A stretch of 64,000 nt of DNA, from assembly GCA_035532035.1 (NCBI GenBank), contig DATKRS010000011.1:108259-172258 (forward strand). Reading direction: 5' to 3'. Numbering within the stretch: position 1 is the stretch's first letter; each line of letters begins with the position of its first letter. The notes beneath the pieces were generated by a model, which had not been told where the DNA came from, made no database searches, and saw nothing but the letters and a program-made list of their open reading frames with translations. The position numbers and the translations under genes were made by a program. This document shows positions 1 to 6,614 of this stretch, piece after piece. The DNA comes from Candidatus Dormiibacterota bacterium (GTDB lineage Bacteria; Vulcanimicrobiota; Vulcanimicrobiia; Vulcanimicrobiales; Vulcanimicrobiaceae).

Positions 1-255
1 AACGTTCTCGACATCTCACCGAATCAAGCCTCGACGGGTTTCGTCTACGGCATCTACAACGGTGCGCTCAACGTCATGGGCGCGCTCAACTCGCTCATCC
101 TGACGTGGCTCGCGACGCGCTACGGCTTTCCGATGGCGTTCGGCAGCGCGGTCGTCTTCATGCTCGTCTTCCTCGCGAGCATGCTCCTCGTGGTCGATCG
201 CCGCAGTTACACGCGGCTGATCGATCACGCCGGGCTGGCGCGCGCTCCGCGTTGA
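1..255 (+). CDS. MFS-type transporter, C-terminal end (cut by window edge)
   Basis: An open frame enters from the left edge and stops at TGA 253-255, giving the last 84 residues of a membrane protein. Two hydrophobic segments are visible (about residues 20-38 and 47-64), separated by a short polar loop containing TRYGFP, followed by a cytosolic tail with RRSYTRLIDHAG. The phrase GFVYGIYNGALNVMGALNS near the start resembles helix 10/11 of major facilitator superfamily carriers. The substrate cannot be judged from this fragment. Alternative: another polytopic carrier family. Confidence 0.6.
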   Translation, partial: NVLDISPNQASTGFVYGIYNGALNVMGALNSLILTWLATRYGFPMAFGSAVVFMLVFLASMLLVVDRRSYTRLIDHAGLARAPR

Positions 256-289
256 AGAGTTGAGGAGCAACTGGCCTCTTGAGTCTCAA

Positions 290-718
290 TCATCGCACCT
301 CGACGACACGTAGTTCGGGGAATGCGCGCCGGTAAAACGCGGCGTCGCGCGTCACGAGGCTCCCGACAGCGTAGGCATGGGCACCGATGAGAAAGTCAGC
401 GAGGATACGGCGAGGAATGCCTGCGCCCGATGCCTTGCGCCGGCAAGCGTACGCACCGAACGCGACGCCGGCGTGCGCCCAAACGTCGAGCGCGAGCGCA
501 GTATCTATCGCAATTCCTGACAAACGCAACACCTCATCGATGTCGTTACGATGAACGGCCGGCGACGCACGCAGCTCCGCATAGACTGCTGCGCAGATCA
601 CGACGCCGCTATTTCGGCTCGCTGATTCGATCGCCCGCAACGCAGCGTCGGCGGCCAACGAGGTGCCGGCACCCAAATCGATCACGATGTTCGTGTCAAG
701 CGCGGTCATCGTAGTCAT
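290..718 (-). CDS. PIN-domain ribonuclease toxin (VapC-like)
   Basis: A 142-residue PIN-domain protein, probably the toxin half of a VapBC pair that cleaves RNA. The acidic metal-binding residues typical of PIN domains are visible: Asp in ALDTNIVIDL, Glu in AVYAELR, Asp in LADFLIGAHA and Asp in VTRDAAFYRR. The frame is open upstream to 901, but the family starts just before LDTN. ATG 718 has GAGG five bases upstream (ATG 721 is too close to it). It overlaps the 3' end of the AbrB-type gene at 696-968, so the two are translationally coupled. Family known; RNA target unknown. Confidence 0.82.
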   Translation of the reverse strand: MTTMTALDTNIVIDLGAGTSLAADAALRAIESASRNSGVVICAAVYAELRASPAVHRNDIDEVLRLSGIAIDTALALDVWAHAGVAFGAYACRRKASGAGIPRRILADFLIGAHAYAVGSLVTRDAAFYRRAFPELRVVEVR

Positions 719-968
719 CATGACCTCGGACGTCGCGAAGCCACGTGTCAATTTCGGCGGCCTCCAAGCCTTCGCCGGCTCTCCATGTGCCGACGAGCGG
801 GGCCAATCGCTCGCGAACGGCCGGAGGGGCCACCGTGACCGTGCCGTCGTCTTGAACCTCAAAGCGAAGATCGTCGCCGGGGCCGACGTGAAACAGAGCA
901 CTGATGCCGGCGGGCAGCGTCAACTGGTTCTTACTCGTAATCCTTGCTTTGAACTCCTTACCACTCAT
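696..968 (-). CDS. AbrB/SpoVT-type antitoxin (VapB-like)
   Basis: A 90-residue protein whose first ~45 residues form a swapped-hairpin AbrB domain, seen in KARITSKNQLTLPAGI and the following GPGDDLRFEV. The acidic C-terminus (GHDDYDDRA) is the part that usually wraps the toxin. It lies upstream of and overlaps the PIN toxin gene, the standard antitoxin-first order, and in such modules it represses its own promoter. No clear operator was found upstream of 968. Confidence 0.82.
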   Translation of the reverse strand: MSGKEFKARITSKNQLTLPAGISALFHVGPGDDLRFEVQDDGTVTVAPPAVRERLAPLVGTWRAGEGLEAAEIDTWLRDVRGHDDYDDRA

Positions 969-1000
969 CCCTTACAAGATAGCCATTCTCGCTGCTGTCG

Positions 1001-1063
1001 TCAACGCCCCGGCGCGTCGTCGAGGTCGTCGCCACTGAAGGACAGCTCCTCACGGAGGTGCAT
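1001..1063 (-). pseudogene. Short frame resembling the SSB C-terminal tail (possible ssb relic)
   Basis: A 20-codon frame (ATG 1063, stop 1003-1001) encodes SFSGDDLDD, almost the tail of the SSB in this window (AFSGDDLDDEIPF). At DNA level 1017-1041 matches 4397-4421 in the true ssb at 23 of 25 positions. The final Pro-Phe that binds partners is missing, and nothing upstream resembles the OB fold. It is probably a relic of an ssb 3' end left by a recombination or insertion event. Convergence by chance is the alternative. The rest of 969-1263 holds no recognisable gene. Confidence 0.35.
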
Positions 1064-1263
1064 CGGCGCAACGTGCGCGATCCCGTGGGGGGGACGGCGC
1101 GCAAAAAAGTGAGCGCGTAAACGAGTGAACGTCTGCAGTTAAAGCGGCCTCCGCGGGCAGGACGCGCTGGCGCACAGGACGCGCGAGTGCATAAGCGAAC
1201 AGGCGCCCTTCATGTGAGGCGTGCTAGCGTCAGCATTGCCTCGTTTGCGTGCGAGGAGGAGCA

Positions 1264-2667
1264 ATGAGGACCCGTTCTATCGTGGCCGGCGTCGTCGCTG
1301 CGGCGGTACTCGCAGCGTGTACGAGCACGGGCACGGCGTACAATCCACCCTTCGGCGGGAACATCGTGACAGTCGTCATCTCGGGATCCGCGACCGTTGC
1401 ATACCAGACGAGTCCGCATTCGCCGTGGAAGCTGCTCGCACCGGGCCAGACGACGTTCGAGACGACGAATGGCACGGCGTACGGCGTCGCCTATACCTGT
1501 CCCGATATACTTCCGGCGCAAAGGGGAACGGGAGTTCGCCCGCAACGAGTGGGGTGGCAGCCGACGGCCGTCATCCAATCGACGACGCAGGAGTTCAACA
1601 CGGTTCCGATTCCCTGCAGCCTGCCGCAATACGCGACCCTTTCGGGAACGTACGACGCGACGGCAATCGCAAACACGGTCGGCGTCGACGTCGACGACCA
1701 GGCTACTCCAACCAACGCTACCAGCGGCAGCTACTCGATGACCGTACCGGTCGCGACGCAGGACGTCCTCAGCTTTGCATATGACGTGAATCTCAACGTG
1801 CTCGCCGTCAAGACGTATCCGAACGTCGACGTTACGGCAAGCGGCGCGACGCAAAACATCGTATACTCGGCCGGCGACGCCGTCGGCGCGAACAAGACCG
1901 TGTCCTGGACGAATAATCCGCCCTGGACTGGCGAGACGCAGGGCTATACCGTCTCGTTCGGCGACCTCTGGCACCAGCTCAGCCTCGCAAACGCTCCTTA
2001 CCCCACCCCGACGGTTACGTATCCGACAATCGCTGCCGGAGACGTCAGCGCAAACGATTTCTACACCGCTGACGGAACAGCGTATATTTTCGGCTCAGGA
2101 TCCACGAACCTCGTCGAGGCGATGCAATACGGGGCGTCGCTGCCGTCGAGCATGGAGATGCCGGACGTGTGGAACGCGAACGGCCCCGACGTCACCTCGC
2201 AGCCGCAGTATACGCTCGATTTCAACGGTCTGCACGCTCCGCGCGGCGGCGTCAGCGGTTACCTGATAAGTCAGCCGTGGTATTCAGGCAACGGTCAGGA
2301 CGGCTGGAATCTCGCTTTCGTGTCCGACGGTTTCCTCAAAGCGACGCGGTCGACGTATACCTTTCCGAACATCACGCTCGCCGGCTTCTCATCGATGACC
2401 GTGCCGACAGGCGACACGATTTCGTGGCAGCTCTCCGCCGTCGACTTCTCCGGCGTTTTCCTCGGCGAACTCGTGTACGTCGCCGTGGTGCTCGACCAAC
2501 GACACGGCGCCGGTGCGCAGTCGGTAAACGCGCACCATATGCCTGCGCCGCTCTCCGCAATGTATCCGCTCTCAAAAGGAAGCACGAACTCGACGTCAGG
2601 CATGGGCTACATTTCGGCAGCTAGCGGCTGTACGACGGAGGGCACCGGCGCCGCCTGCGGCCAGTAG
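1264..2667 (+). CDS. Large exported lipoprotein of unknown function
   Basis: A 467-residue protein with a lipoprotein signal: MRTRS, a hydrophobic stretch, then the lipobox VLAAC with the lipidated Cys near residue 19. It should be anchored in the inner or outer membrane after export. The mature part is rich in Thr, Ser, Tyr, Asn and Gly and looks beta-structured, with no motif I recognise. ATG 1264 is chosen because GAGGAGGA lies just upstream; an in-frame upstream start at 1249 lacks this. It stands alone between the vapBC pair and the RES module. Confidence 0.7.
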   Translation: MRTRSIVAGVVAAAVLAACTSTGTAYNPPFGGNIVTVVISGSATVAYQTSPHSPWKLLAPGQTTFETTNGTAYGVAYTCPDILPAQRGTGVRPQRVGWQPTAVIQSTTQEFNTVPIPCSLPQYATLSGTYDATAIANTVGVDVDDQATPTNATSGSYSMTVPVATQDVLSFAYDVNLNVLAVKTYPNVDVTASGATQNIVYSAGDAVGANKTVSWTNNPPWTGETQGYTVSFGDLWHQLSLANAPYPTPTVTYPTIAAGDVSANDFYTADGTAYIFGSGSTNLVEAMQYGASLPSSMEMPDVWNANGPDVTSQPQYTLDFNGLHAPRGGVSGYLISQPWYSGNGQDGWNLAFVSDGFLKATRSTYTFPNITLAGFSSMTVPTGDTISWQLSAVDFSGVFLGELVYVAVVLDQRHGAGAQSVNAHHMPAPLSAMYPLSKGSTNSTSGMGYISAASGCTTEGTGAACGQ

Positions 2668-2694
2668 GCGAGCCCACTCCTTGGCGTTGTCCCT

Positions 2695-2716
2695 AGAACG
2701 CTAGAACGATAGAACG
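2695..2716. repeat. AGAACG-type short tandem repeat (left copy of a direct repeat)
   Basis: The 14-mer AGAACGCTAGAACG (2695-2708) recurs exactly at 4375-4388, where it covers the ssb stop codon. A degenerate third unit (AGAACGATAGAACG) overlaps it here at 2704-2716. The two exact copies bracket the Xre/RES toxin-antitoxin genes and the inverted-repeat debris, so they could be duplicated target or attachment sequence. Confidence 0.5.
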
Positions 2717-2783
2717 GCGTTAGTCTCACGTTTTAGGCACATTTCGTCCTAACTGGCGAGCACTAGCGGGGATCGCATCGTTA

Positions 2784-2800
2784 ACTTTGTAATACAAAGT
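2784..2800. promoter_or_regulatory. 17-bp palindrome, candidate operator of the Xre/RES module
   Basis: ACTTTGTA-A-TACAAAGT is a perfect inverted repeat in an AT-richer patch 127 bases upstream of the antitoxin start. Autoregulated toxin-antitoxin operons commonly have such sites bound by the antitoxin HTH. The distance to the start is rather long, so it may serve a promoter further upstream than the one proposed at 2871-2899. Confidence 0.4.
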
Positions 2801-2870
2801 AAATAAGCTGTCTACGCCCGACCAAAGCCTAGCGGACCTCAACCTTCTCGACCGGCCGGCCACGGGTGCA

Positions 2871-2899
2871 TGGCAATTCCGCCTATGTTGTGCTATATT
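2871..2899 (+). promoter_or_regulatory. Candidate sigma-70 promoter for the Xre/RES operon
   Basis: An extended -10 (TGCTATATT, hexamer 2894-2899) lies 28 bases before the antitoxin start. The -35 hexamer TGGCAA (2871-2876) is weak, with a 17-base spacer. The AT-rich hexamer stands out in this GC-rich sequence. Confidence 0.4.
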
Positions 2900-2926
2900 A
2901 TGGCAGAACAGCCACCAGAGGAACCA

Positions 2927-3301
2927 ATGACAACCATCCTTGATCCCGCCCTTGCGATCGCACCTGCTACGGCCCTCAAAGCTGCCGAGCGCGTCGCAGA
3001 GCGATGGCACCTCCACCGGCAAGACCTCCCGACGCTCTTAGGCAGCAAACCGCGCACCGTTCGCTCCTGGTACGAGAATACGCCGGCAGCCCTCGATCAA
3101 GACGTCCTCGAGCGCATTGGACACGTCGTCGGGATCTACGACGCCCTTCACACCATCTTTGGCGATAGCGACTACGCCGATCGCTGGATTCAGGAGCCCA
3201 ACCTAGCCTTCGGAGAGAAGAAACCCGCCGATCTCATGCTCTCGGGCAGCTTTACCGCACTCGTCGACGTGCACCGTTATTTGCAGCAGACATTCGCATG
3301 A
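2927..3301 (+). CDS. Xre/MbcA/ParS-type antitoxin (DUF2384)
   Basis: A 124-residue antitoxin for the RES toxin encoded next to it. The N-terminal half contains an HTH-like region (WHLHRQDLPTLLGSKPRTV). The C-terminal half has the toxin-binding DUF2384 pattern: RIGHVVGIYDALHTIFGD, then a W-I-x-x-P-N-x-A-F element seen as RWIQEPNLAFGEKKPADL, ending in VHRYLQQTFA. ATG 2927 follows AGAGGA; earlier in-frame ATGs (2870, 2900) have no such site. Its stop overlaps the toxin start (ATGA). Expected to neutralise the toxin and repress the operon. Confidence 0.85.
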   Translation: MTTILDPALAIAPATALKAAERVAERWHLHRQDLPTLLGSKPRTVRSWYENTPAALDQDVLERIGHVVGIYDALHTIFGDSDYADRWIQEPNLAFGEKKPADLMLSGSFTALVDVHRYLQQTFA

Positions 3302-3927
3302 TCGTCACACTCAATGCACCGTTCATCCGTCTCGCATACCCGCTACGCAGCACTGCTGTCGAATCGCTCGTGGACAATCCCGATGAACTGAAAGCGCTCA
3401 CCGGCCTCATTGGGCGTGCGCGCGGGACGTCATCCGACGAAACCATCAAGGGGTACATCATGCGCCCCTTCGAGTTTCCAAACCCGAGCCGCTTCAGCGA
3501 TGGGTCCTACGGGATATTGTACGCTGCAAATTCGATCACCACCGCAGTTAGAGAAACAGCGCATCATCTTGCGCGCATATTCGCCGACGGCAATGCCCCC
3601 AAACAAGATTCACGGAAAAAGAAGCTCGCGATCGATGTAGCCGGCAAAGTCCACGATATTCGAGTCGCGGTCGACAAAGACGTCCCCACCGAGATATACG
3701 ATCCGAACGACTATCGTGCAGCTCGCACATTCGGGCGATACCAACAGAAGCAAAGTATCCCGGGGCTACACTTCGACAGCGTGCGCAACACACACGGCGG
3801 CCACTGCGTCGGTGCCTTTACTCCGCATCTTGTCAAGCACGCGGCGATCGCCGGCGACGTGGCACTTGTTTGGGATGGGACGCGCTTCATAGAAGAGCAC
3901 GACATCTCCCCAATCCCAGAATCCTAA
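3298..3927 (+). CDS. RES-domain toxin (NAD-degrading family)
   Basis: A 209-residue RES-domain protein. The family is named for conserved Arg, Glu and Ser, visible here in PSRFSDGSYGILYAA and TAVRETAHH with a later Ser region. Characterised members deplete NAD+ in growing cells and are held inactive by the Xre/DUF2384 partner, matching the gene just upstream. The start overlaps the antitoxin stop by four bases. It is somewhat longer than many RES toxins (~150-200 residues) through the C-terminal tail ending in HDISPIPES. It appears intact. Confidence 0.85.
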   Translation: MIVTLNAPFIRLAYPLRSTAVESLVDNPDELKALTGLIGRARGTSSDETIKGYIMRPFEFPNPSRFSDGSYGILYAANSITTAVRETAHHLARIFADGNAPKQDSRKKKLAIDVAGKVHDIRVAVDKDVPTEIYDPNDYRAARTFGRYQQKQSIPGLHFDSVRNTHGGHCVGAFTPHLVKHAAIAGDVALVWDGTRFIEEHDISPIPES

Positions 3928-4156
3928 ACCCCAGACTGCATTAAAGCGGCGCGCTGCCCCGGGAGCTAGGGTCCGAAGATAAGGGGTTTTTCGAAGTCGG
4001 TCGACTGCGAGCTCTCCAGCGTCGTTGTATCCCGCTACTGCTCTTATCGAATGACCGTCGGATATCGCGATTCCTTGCGAATCGGCTTTCTTGACGATCG
4101 AATGTCCAGGCCCTTTTCGTTCGCCCAATCGAGTTCGATGGAAAATGCGGACGGCG

Positions 4157-4365
4157 AGTTAGATGGGAATTATCGCCCAGTTAGGTGGAAACTCGACCGA
4201 TATCTGACACCCGCACTTGTTTGCATCGCAACCGCAATGATGCGAAAAACGCCCCGTTTGACGGGGCGTTTTTGCTTGTCTCACTTGTCTCAATTGGTGC
4301 CGTCGCGGCATTTACATTTTTAGAGCCATTTCCACCTAACTGCCGGTTTTCGATAGTTAGGGTGA
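4157..4365. mobile_element. Cluster of related short repeats, possibly an IS21-like element remnant
   Basis: Four related units lie here: AGTTAGATGGGAA (4157-4169), AGTTAGGTGGAAA (4179-4191), its inverse TTTCCACCTAACT (4329-4341) and AGTTAGGGTGA (4355-4365). The second and third extend to a perfect 14-bp inverted repeat (4178-4191 with 4329-4342) spaced by 137 bp. IS21-family ends carry multiple similar repeats of the GTTAGATGGGAA type, so this may be a collapsed element whose istA/istB genes are gone. No transposase frame is present. The remainder of 3928-4380 has no gene I can support. Confidence 0.35.
4245..4273. terminator. Bidirectional rho-independent terminator
   Basis: Stem AACGCCCCG (4248-4256), loop TTTGA, stem CGGGGCGTT (4262-4270), flanked by A4-5 on the left and T5 on the right. 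It can therefore end transcription both from the RES operon (plus strand) and from rpsF-ssb (minus strand, ssb stop 108 bases away). Confidence 0.8.
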
Positions 4366-4374
4366 GTCAGCATC

Positions 4375-4388
4375 AGAACGCTAGAACG
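4375..4388. repeat. Right copy of the 14-bp direct repeat, over the ssb stop codon
   Basis: AGAACGCTAGAACG, identical to 2695-2708. The ssb stop TAG (4383-4381) lies inside it, so the 3' end of ssb could be the integration or recombination target of the segment 2709-4374. Only 14 bp, so chance is not excluded. Confidence 0.45.
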
Positions 4389-4824
4389 GAATTTCGTCGT
4401 CGAGATCGTCGCCGCTGAAGGCGTCGCCCGTTCCGTTCGGGGCTGCCGCTGCGCGCGCACCGACGGGAGCGAACTCCTCCTCACCCGTACCGCCGCTTCC
4501 ACCGTCGCGACGGCTTCCGAGCATCTGCATGTTGTCGATGACGACTTCTGTTGCTTTGCGCTTGTTGCCATCCTTGTCATCGTAGGAACGAATGACGAGG
4601 CGCCCCTCGACGAGCGTGTTCTGCCCCTTCTTGAGGTACGTGTTGCAAGTCTCGCCGAGGCGATCCCACGCCACGATGTCCACGAACGTCGTCTCCTCTT
4701 TGTTGCGCGGGTTGTTGACCGCGAGCGAAAACTTCGTCACCGCTTTGCCCGACTGCGTGTACCGGATCTCCGGATCGCGCGTGAGGTTACCGACCAAAAT
4801 CACCCGGTTATAGGATCCTGCCAT
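4381..4824 (-). CDS. ssb: Single-stranded DNA-binding protein
   Basis: A 147-residue SSB that coats single-stranded DNA in replication, repair and recombination. Residues 1-105 form the OB fold (MAGSYNRVILVGNLTRDPEI, FVDIVAWDRLGE, NTLVEGRLVIRSY). A Gly/Ala-rich linker follows, then the acidic tip DDLDDEIPF that recruits partner proteins. It lies 81 bases downstream of rpsF on the same strand, as in the common rpsF-ssb-rpsR operon, but rpsR does not follow: the accessory segment with repeats begins at its stop codon. Confidence 0.97.
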   Translation of the reverse strand: MAGSYNRVILVGNLTRDPEIRYTQSGKAVTKFSLAVNNPRNKEETTFVDIVAWDRLGETCNTYLKKGQNTLVEGRLVIRSYDDKDGNKRKATEVVIDNMQMLGSRRDGGSGGTGEEEFAPVGARAAAAPNGTGDAFSGDDLDDEIPF

Positions 4825-4905
4825 GATGTTTCTCTCTCTTTCGCAGTGTCACGGTGCTAGTGCAGTCCGATCCTAGGACCAATCTATGCCCACTGGTGGG
4901 CACTC

Positions 4906-5274
4906 TTAGGGAAGGGCCTCAGCGCTCTCCTCTGCCTCCTCCAGCCGGGGCTGGGCGGCCCTAGCGATCGCCATCTGTGCCAGGGCTTGTTTGTCGAGCC
5001 GGATCAGGAGCTCTCGCAGGACGTCCTCGTGCAATCGCAACTGGCGCTCCAGTTCCTTGGCCGCAGCCGGCGACGCGTTGAACTGCATCGCCACGTAGCT
5101 GCCCTCCCGCGCGTCCGCGATCTCGTAGGCGAGACGCTTCTTGCCGAGTTTCTCGACGGAGACGACTTGACCGCCCTGAGCACGAATGATCTCGGCAATG
5201 GCGTTCGAGCGCTCGTCGATCTCGGTCTCCTCGAGACTGGGACGCAAAATGTACGTGACCTCATAGTCGTTCAT
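4906..5274 (-). CDS. rpsF: 30S ribosomal protein bS6
   Basis: A 122-residue bS6, a small-subunit protein that normally pairs with bS18. The family start MNDYEVTYILRPSLEE, the KLGKKRLAYEI segment and the acidic C-terminus (EEAEESAEALP) are all present. It is first in the operon with ssb. A promoter with its -10 nine bases before ATG 5274 implies an almost leaderless mRNA. The bS18 gene expected after ssb is absent from the window. Confidence 0.97.
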   Translation of the reverse strand: MNDYEVTYILRPSLEETEIDERSNAIAEIIRAQGGQVVSVEKLGKKRLAYEIADAREGSYVAMQFNASPAAAKELERQLRLHEDVLRELLIRLDKQALAQMAIARAAQPRLEEAEESAEALP

Positions 5275-5283
5275 AGCCTAGGT

Positions 5284-5313
5284 ATGCTATCACGCCGGTT
5301 TCGGCGCCGACAA
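5284..5313 (-). promoter_or_regulatory. rpsF-ssb promoter, very short leader
   Basis: Read on the minus strand: -35 TTGTCG (5313-5308), 18-base spacer, -10 TAGCAT (5289-5284), then only nine bases to the rpsF ATG. Transcription would start about three bases before the start codon, leaving no room for a ribosome-binding site. Confidence 0.6.
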
Positions 5314-5378
5314 GGCATGGGGCTCAAACGCCGGGGGCAAGCTTCTCAGACCGTTCGAAGGTCCTGCGGATAGCCTCT

Positions 5379-6614
5379 ATGGGTAAGATTTCGTCAGTGA
5401 CCACTGCTCGCTTTGCACCTCGAAGGAGCCTGGGCCGGCCGCTTCTCGCATGCGCCGGACTCTCTTTCGTTATGCTCATGGCCGGGTGCGCAGGCCACGG
5501 CCGGGGCGGGGCGCAAGGGCCGGCAGCGCCCCCGTATGTCGCGACTTCGATCGCTACCTTCGGGGCGATTCACCCCGCCTCGCAGCTTGCGGGCATCATC
5601 GCCCCATACGAAAACGTTGCGATCCAGACCACACTCGTCGAGGCGGCCGACGGCGTCTACGTGCAAGAGGGCGACACCGTCTATCGCGGCGAGGTGCTCG
5701 CTCGGCTCGATACCGCCGACCTCCAGGCGCAGCTCGCCGCAGACGAGGCGAACACGTCGCACGCCGTCTATCAGGGCGGCTTGTCGATCTCGCAAGCGGT
5801 CAATACCCTTCAACAAGCCGAAACGACGCTCCACACCGATCAGCTGAACCTGACCCGCGATCGTGCGCTGCTCAGCCACGGCTATCTCTCGCAACAGACC
5901 TACGACAATCAGCTCGAAGTCGTCCGTAACGACGAGCAAGCCGTTCGCACCGCCCAGGCCAACGTCCAAGCGAATGGCTCGATCGCGGGCAGCGGGCTCC
6001 AGGCGGCAGCCGTCGCGCAGGCGCGAGCGGCAGCCGAGCAAGTGCGCGTGCAGATGGCGAAGGCCACGATCGTATCGCCAATCGACGGCGTCGTCGTCAA
6101 TCGCAACCTCAATCCCGGGGAGTACCCTGGCAATCGGCAGATCTTCACGATCCAGCAGATCGATCCGGTCTACGCGGTCGTCCACGGCTCGGGCGTGCAG
6201 ATCGCGCACGTCGCCGTCGGCGCTCCGGCGACCGTCGACGCATCGGACCTCGGCCTGCGAGCGCCGGGAACGGTCGTCGGGGTCCTGAACGAAATCGTCC
6301 CCGGATCGACGGACTTCACCGTGAAGGTTCTGCTGCATAATCCGCAACGGCGGCTCCGGCCGGGCATGTCCGTGCAAGCATCCGTTGCGCTGCCGGCGCT
6401 GCGCGGCGTGCGCGTTCCGGAGAGCGCCTTCACGGACGAAAACCACACGGCGATCATGACGGTGGACGCGCAGCACGTCATTCACGTCGCGCAGGTCAAC
6501 GAGATCGGCAACGACGGCGTTACCTCGGTGGTAACGGGCATCGCGTCCGGCACGCGCGTGGTCAACAACGGCTTGGCCAGCGTCGGCAGCGGTCAGAAAG
6601 TCTCACTGCAGTGA
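5379..6614 (+). CDS. RND efflux periplasmic adaptor (membrane fusion protein), lipoprotein
   Basis: A 411-residue adaptor linking an RND pump to an outer-membrane channel. The N-terminus has a signal with lipobox LMAGC. Then come a lipoyl/barrel-sandwich half (VYVQEGDTVYRGEVLARLD), a coiled-coil hairpin (about 120-225; LNLTRDRALLSHGYLSQQTYD), the second lipoyl half (ATIVSPIDGVVVNRNLNPGE) and beta-barrel and proximal domains ending at VSLQ. The start ATG 5379 lacks a strong Shine-Dalgarno site. The stop overlaps the pump gene start (GTGA), so both are made together. Substrate unknown. Confidence 0.9.
   Translation: MGKISSVTTARFAPRRSLGRPLLACAGLSFVMLMAGCAGHGRGGAQGPAAPPYVATSIATFGAIHPASQLAGIIAPYENVAIQTTLVEAADGVYVQEGDTVYRGEVLARLDTADLQAQLAADEANTSHAVYQGGLSISQAVNTLQQAETTLHTDQLNLTRDRALLSHGYLSQQTYDNQLEVVRNDEQAVRTAQANVQANGSIAGSGLQAAAVAQARAAAEQVRVQMAKATIVSPIDGVVVNRNLNPGEYPGNRQIFTIQQIDPVYAVVHGSGVQIAHVAVGAPATVDASDLGLRAPGTVVGVLNEIVPGSTDFTVKVLLHNPQRRLRPGMSVQASVALPALRGVRVPESAFTDENHTAIMTVDAQHVIHVAQVNEIGNDGVTSVVTGIASGTRVVNNGLASVGSGQKVSLQ

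Noticed and set aside
290..901. Longer PIN toxin start at 901
   Set aside because: The added N-terminus would run through the AbrB-type antitoxin gene and has no PIN similarity; ATG 718 has a ribosome site.
3766..4128. 120-codon minus-strand frame over the end of the RES gene
   Set aside because: Antisense to the RES toxin with no family pattern.
4051..4323. 90-codon plus-strand frame in the ssb-RES gap
   Set aside because: It runs through the terminator and the repeat units, has no ribosome site and shows no protein-like pattern.
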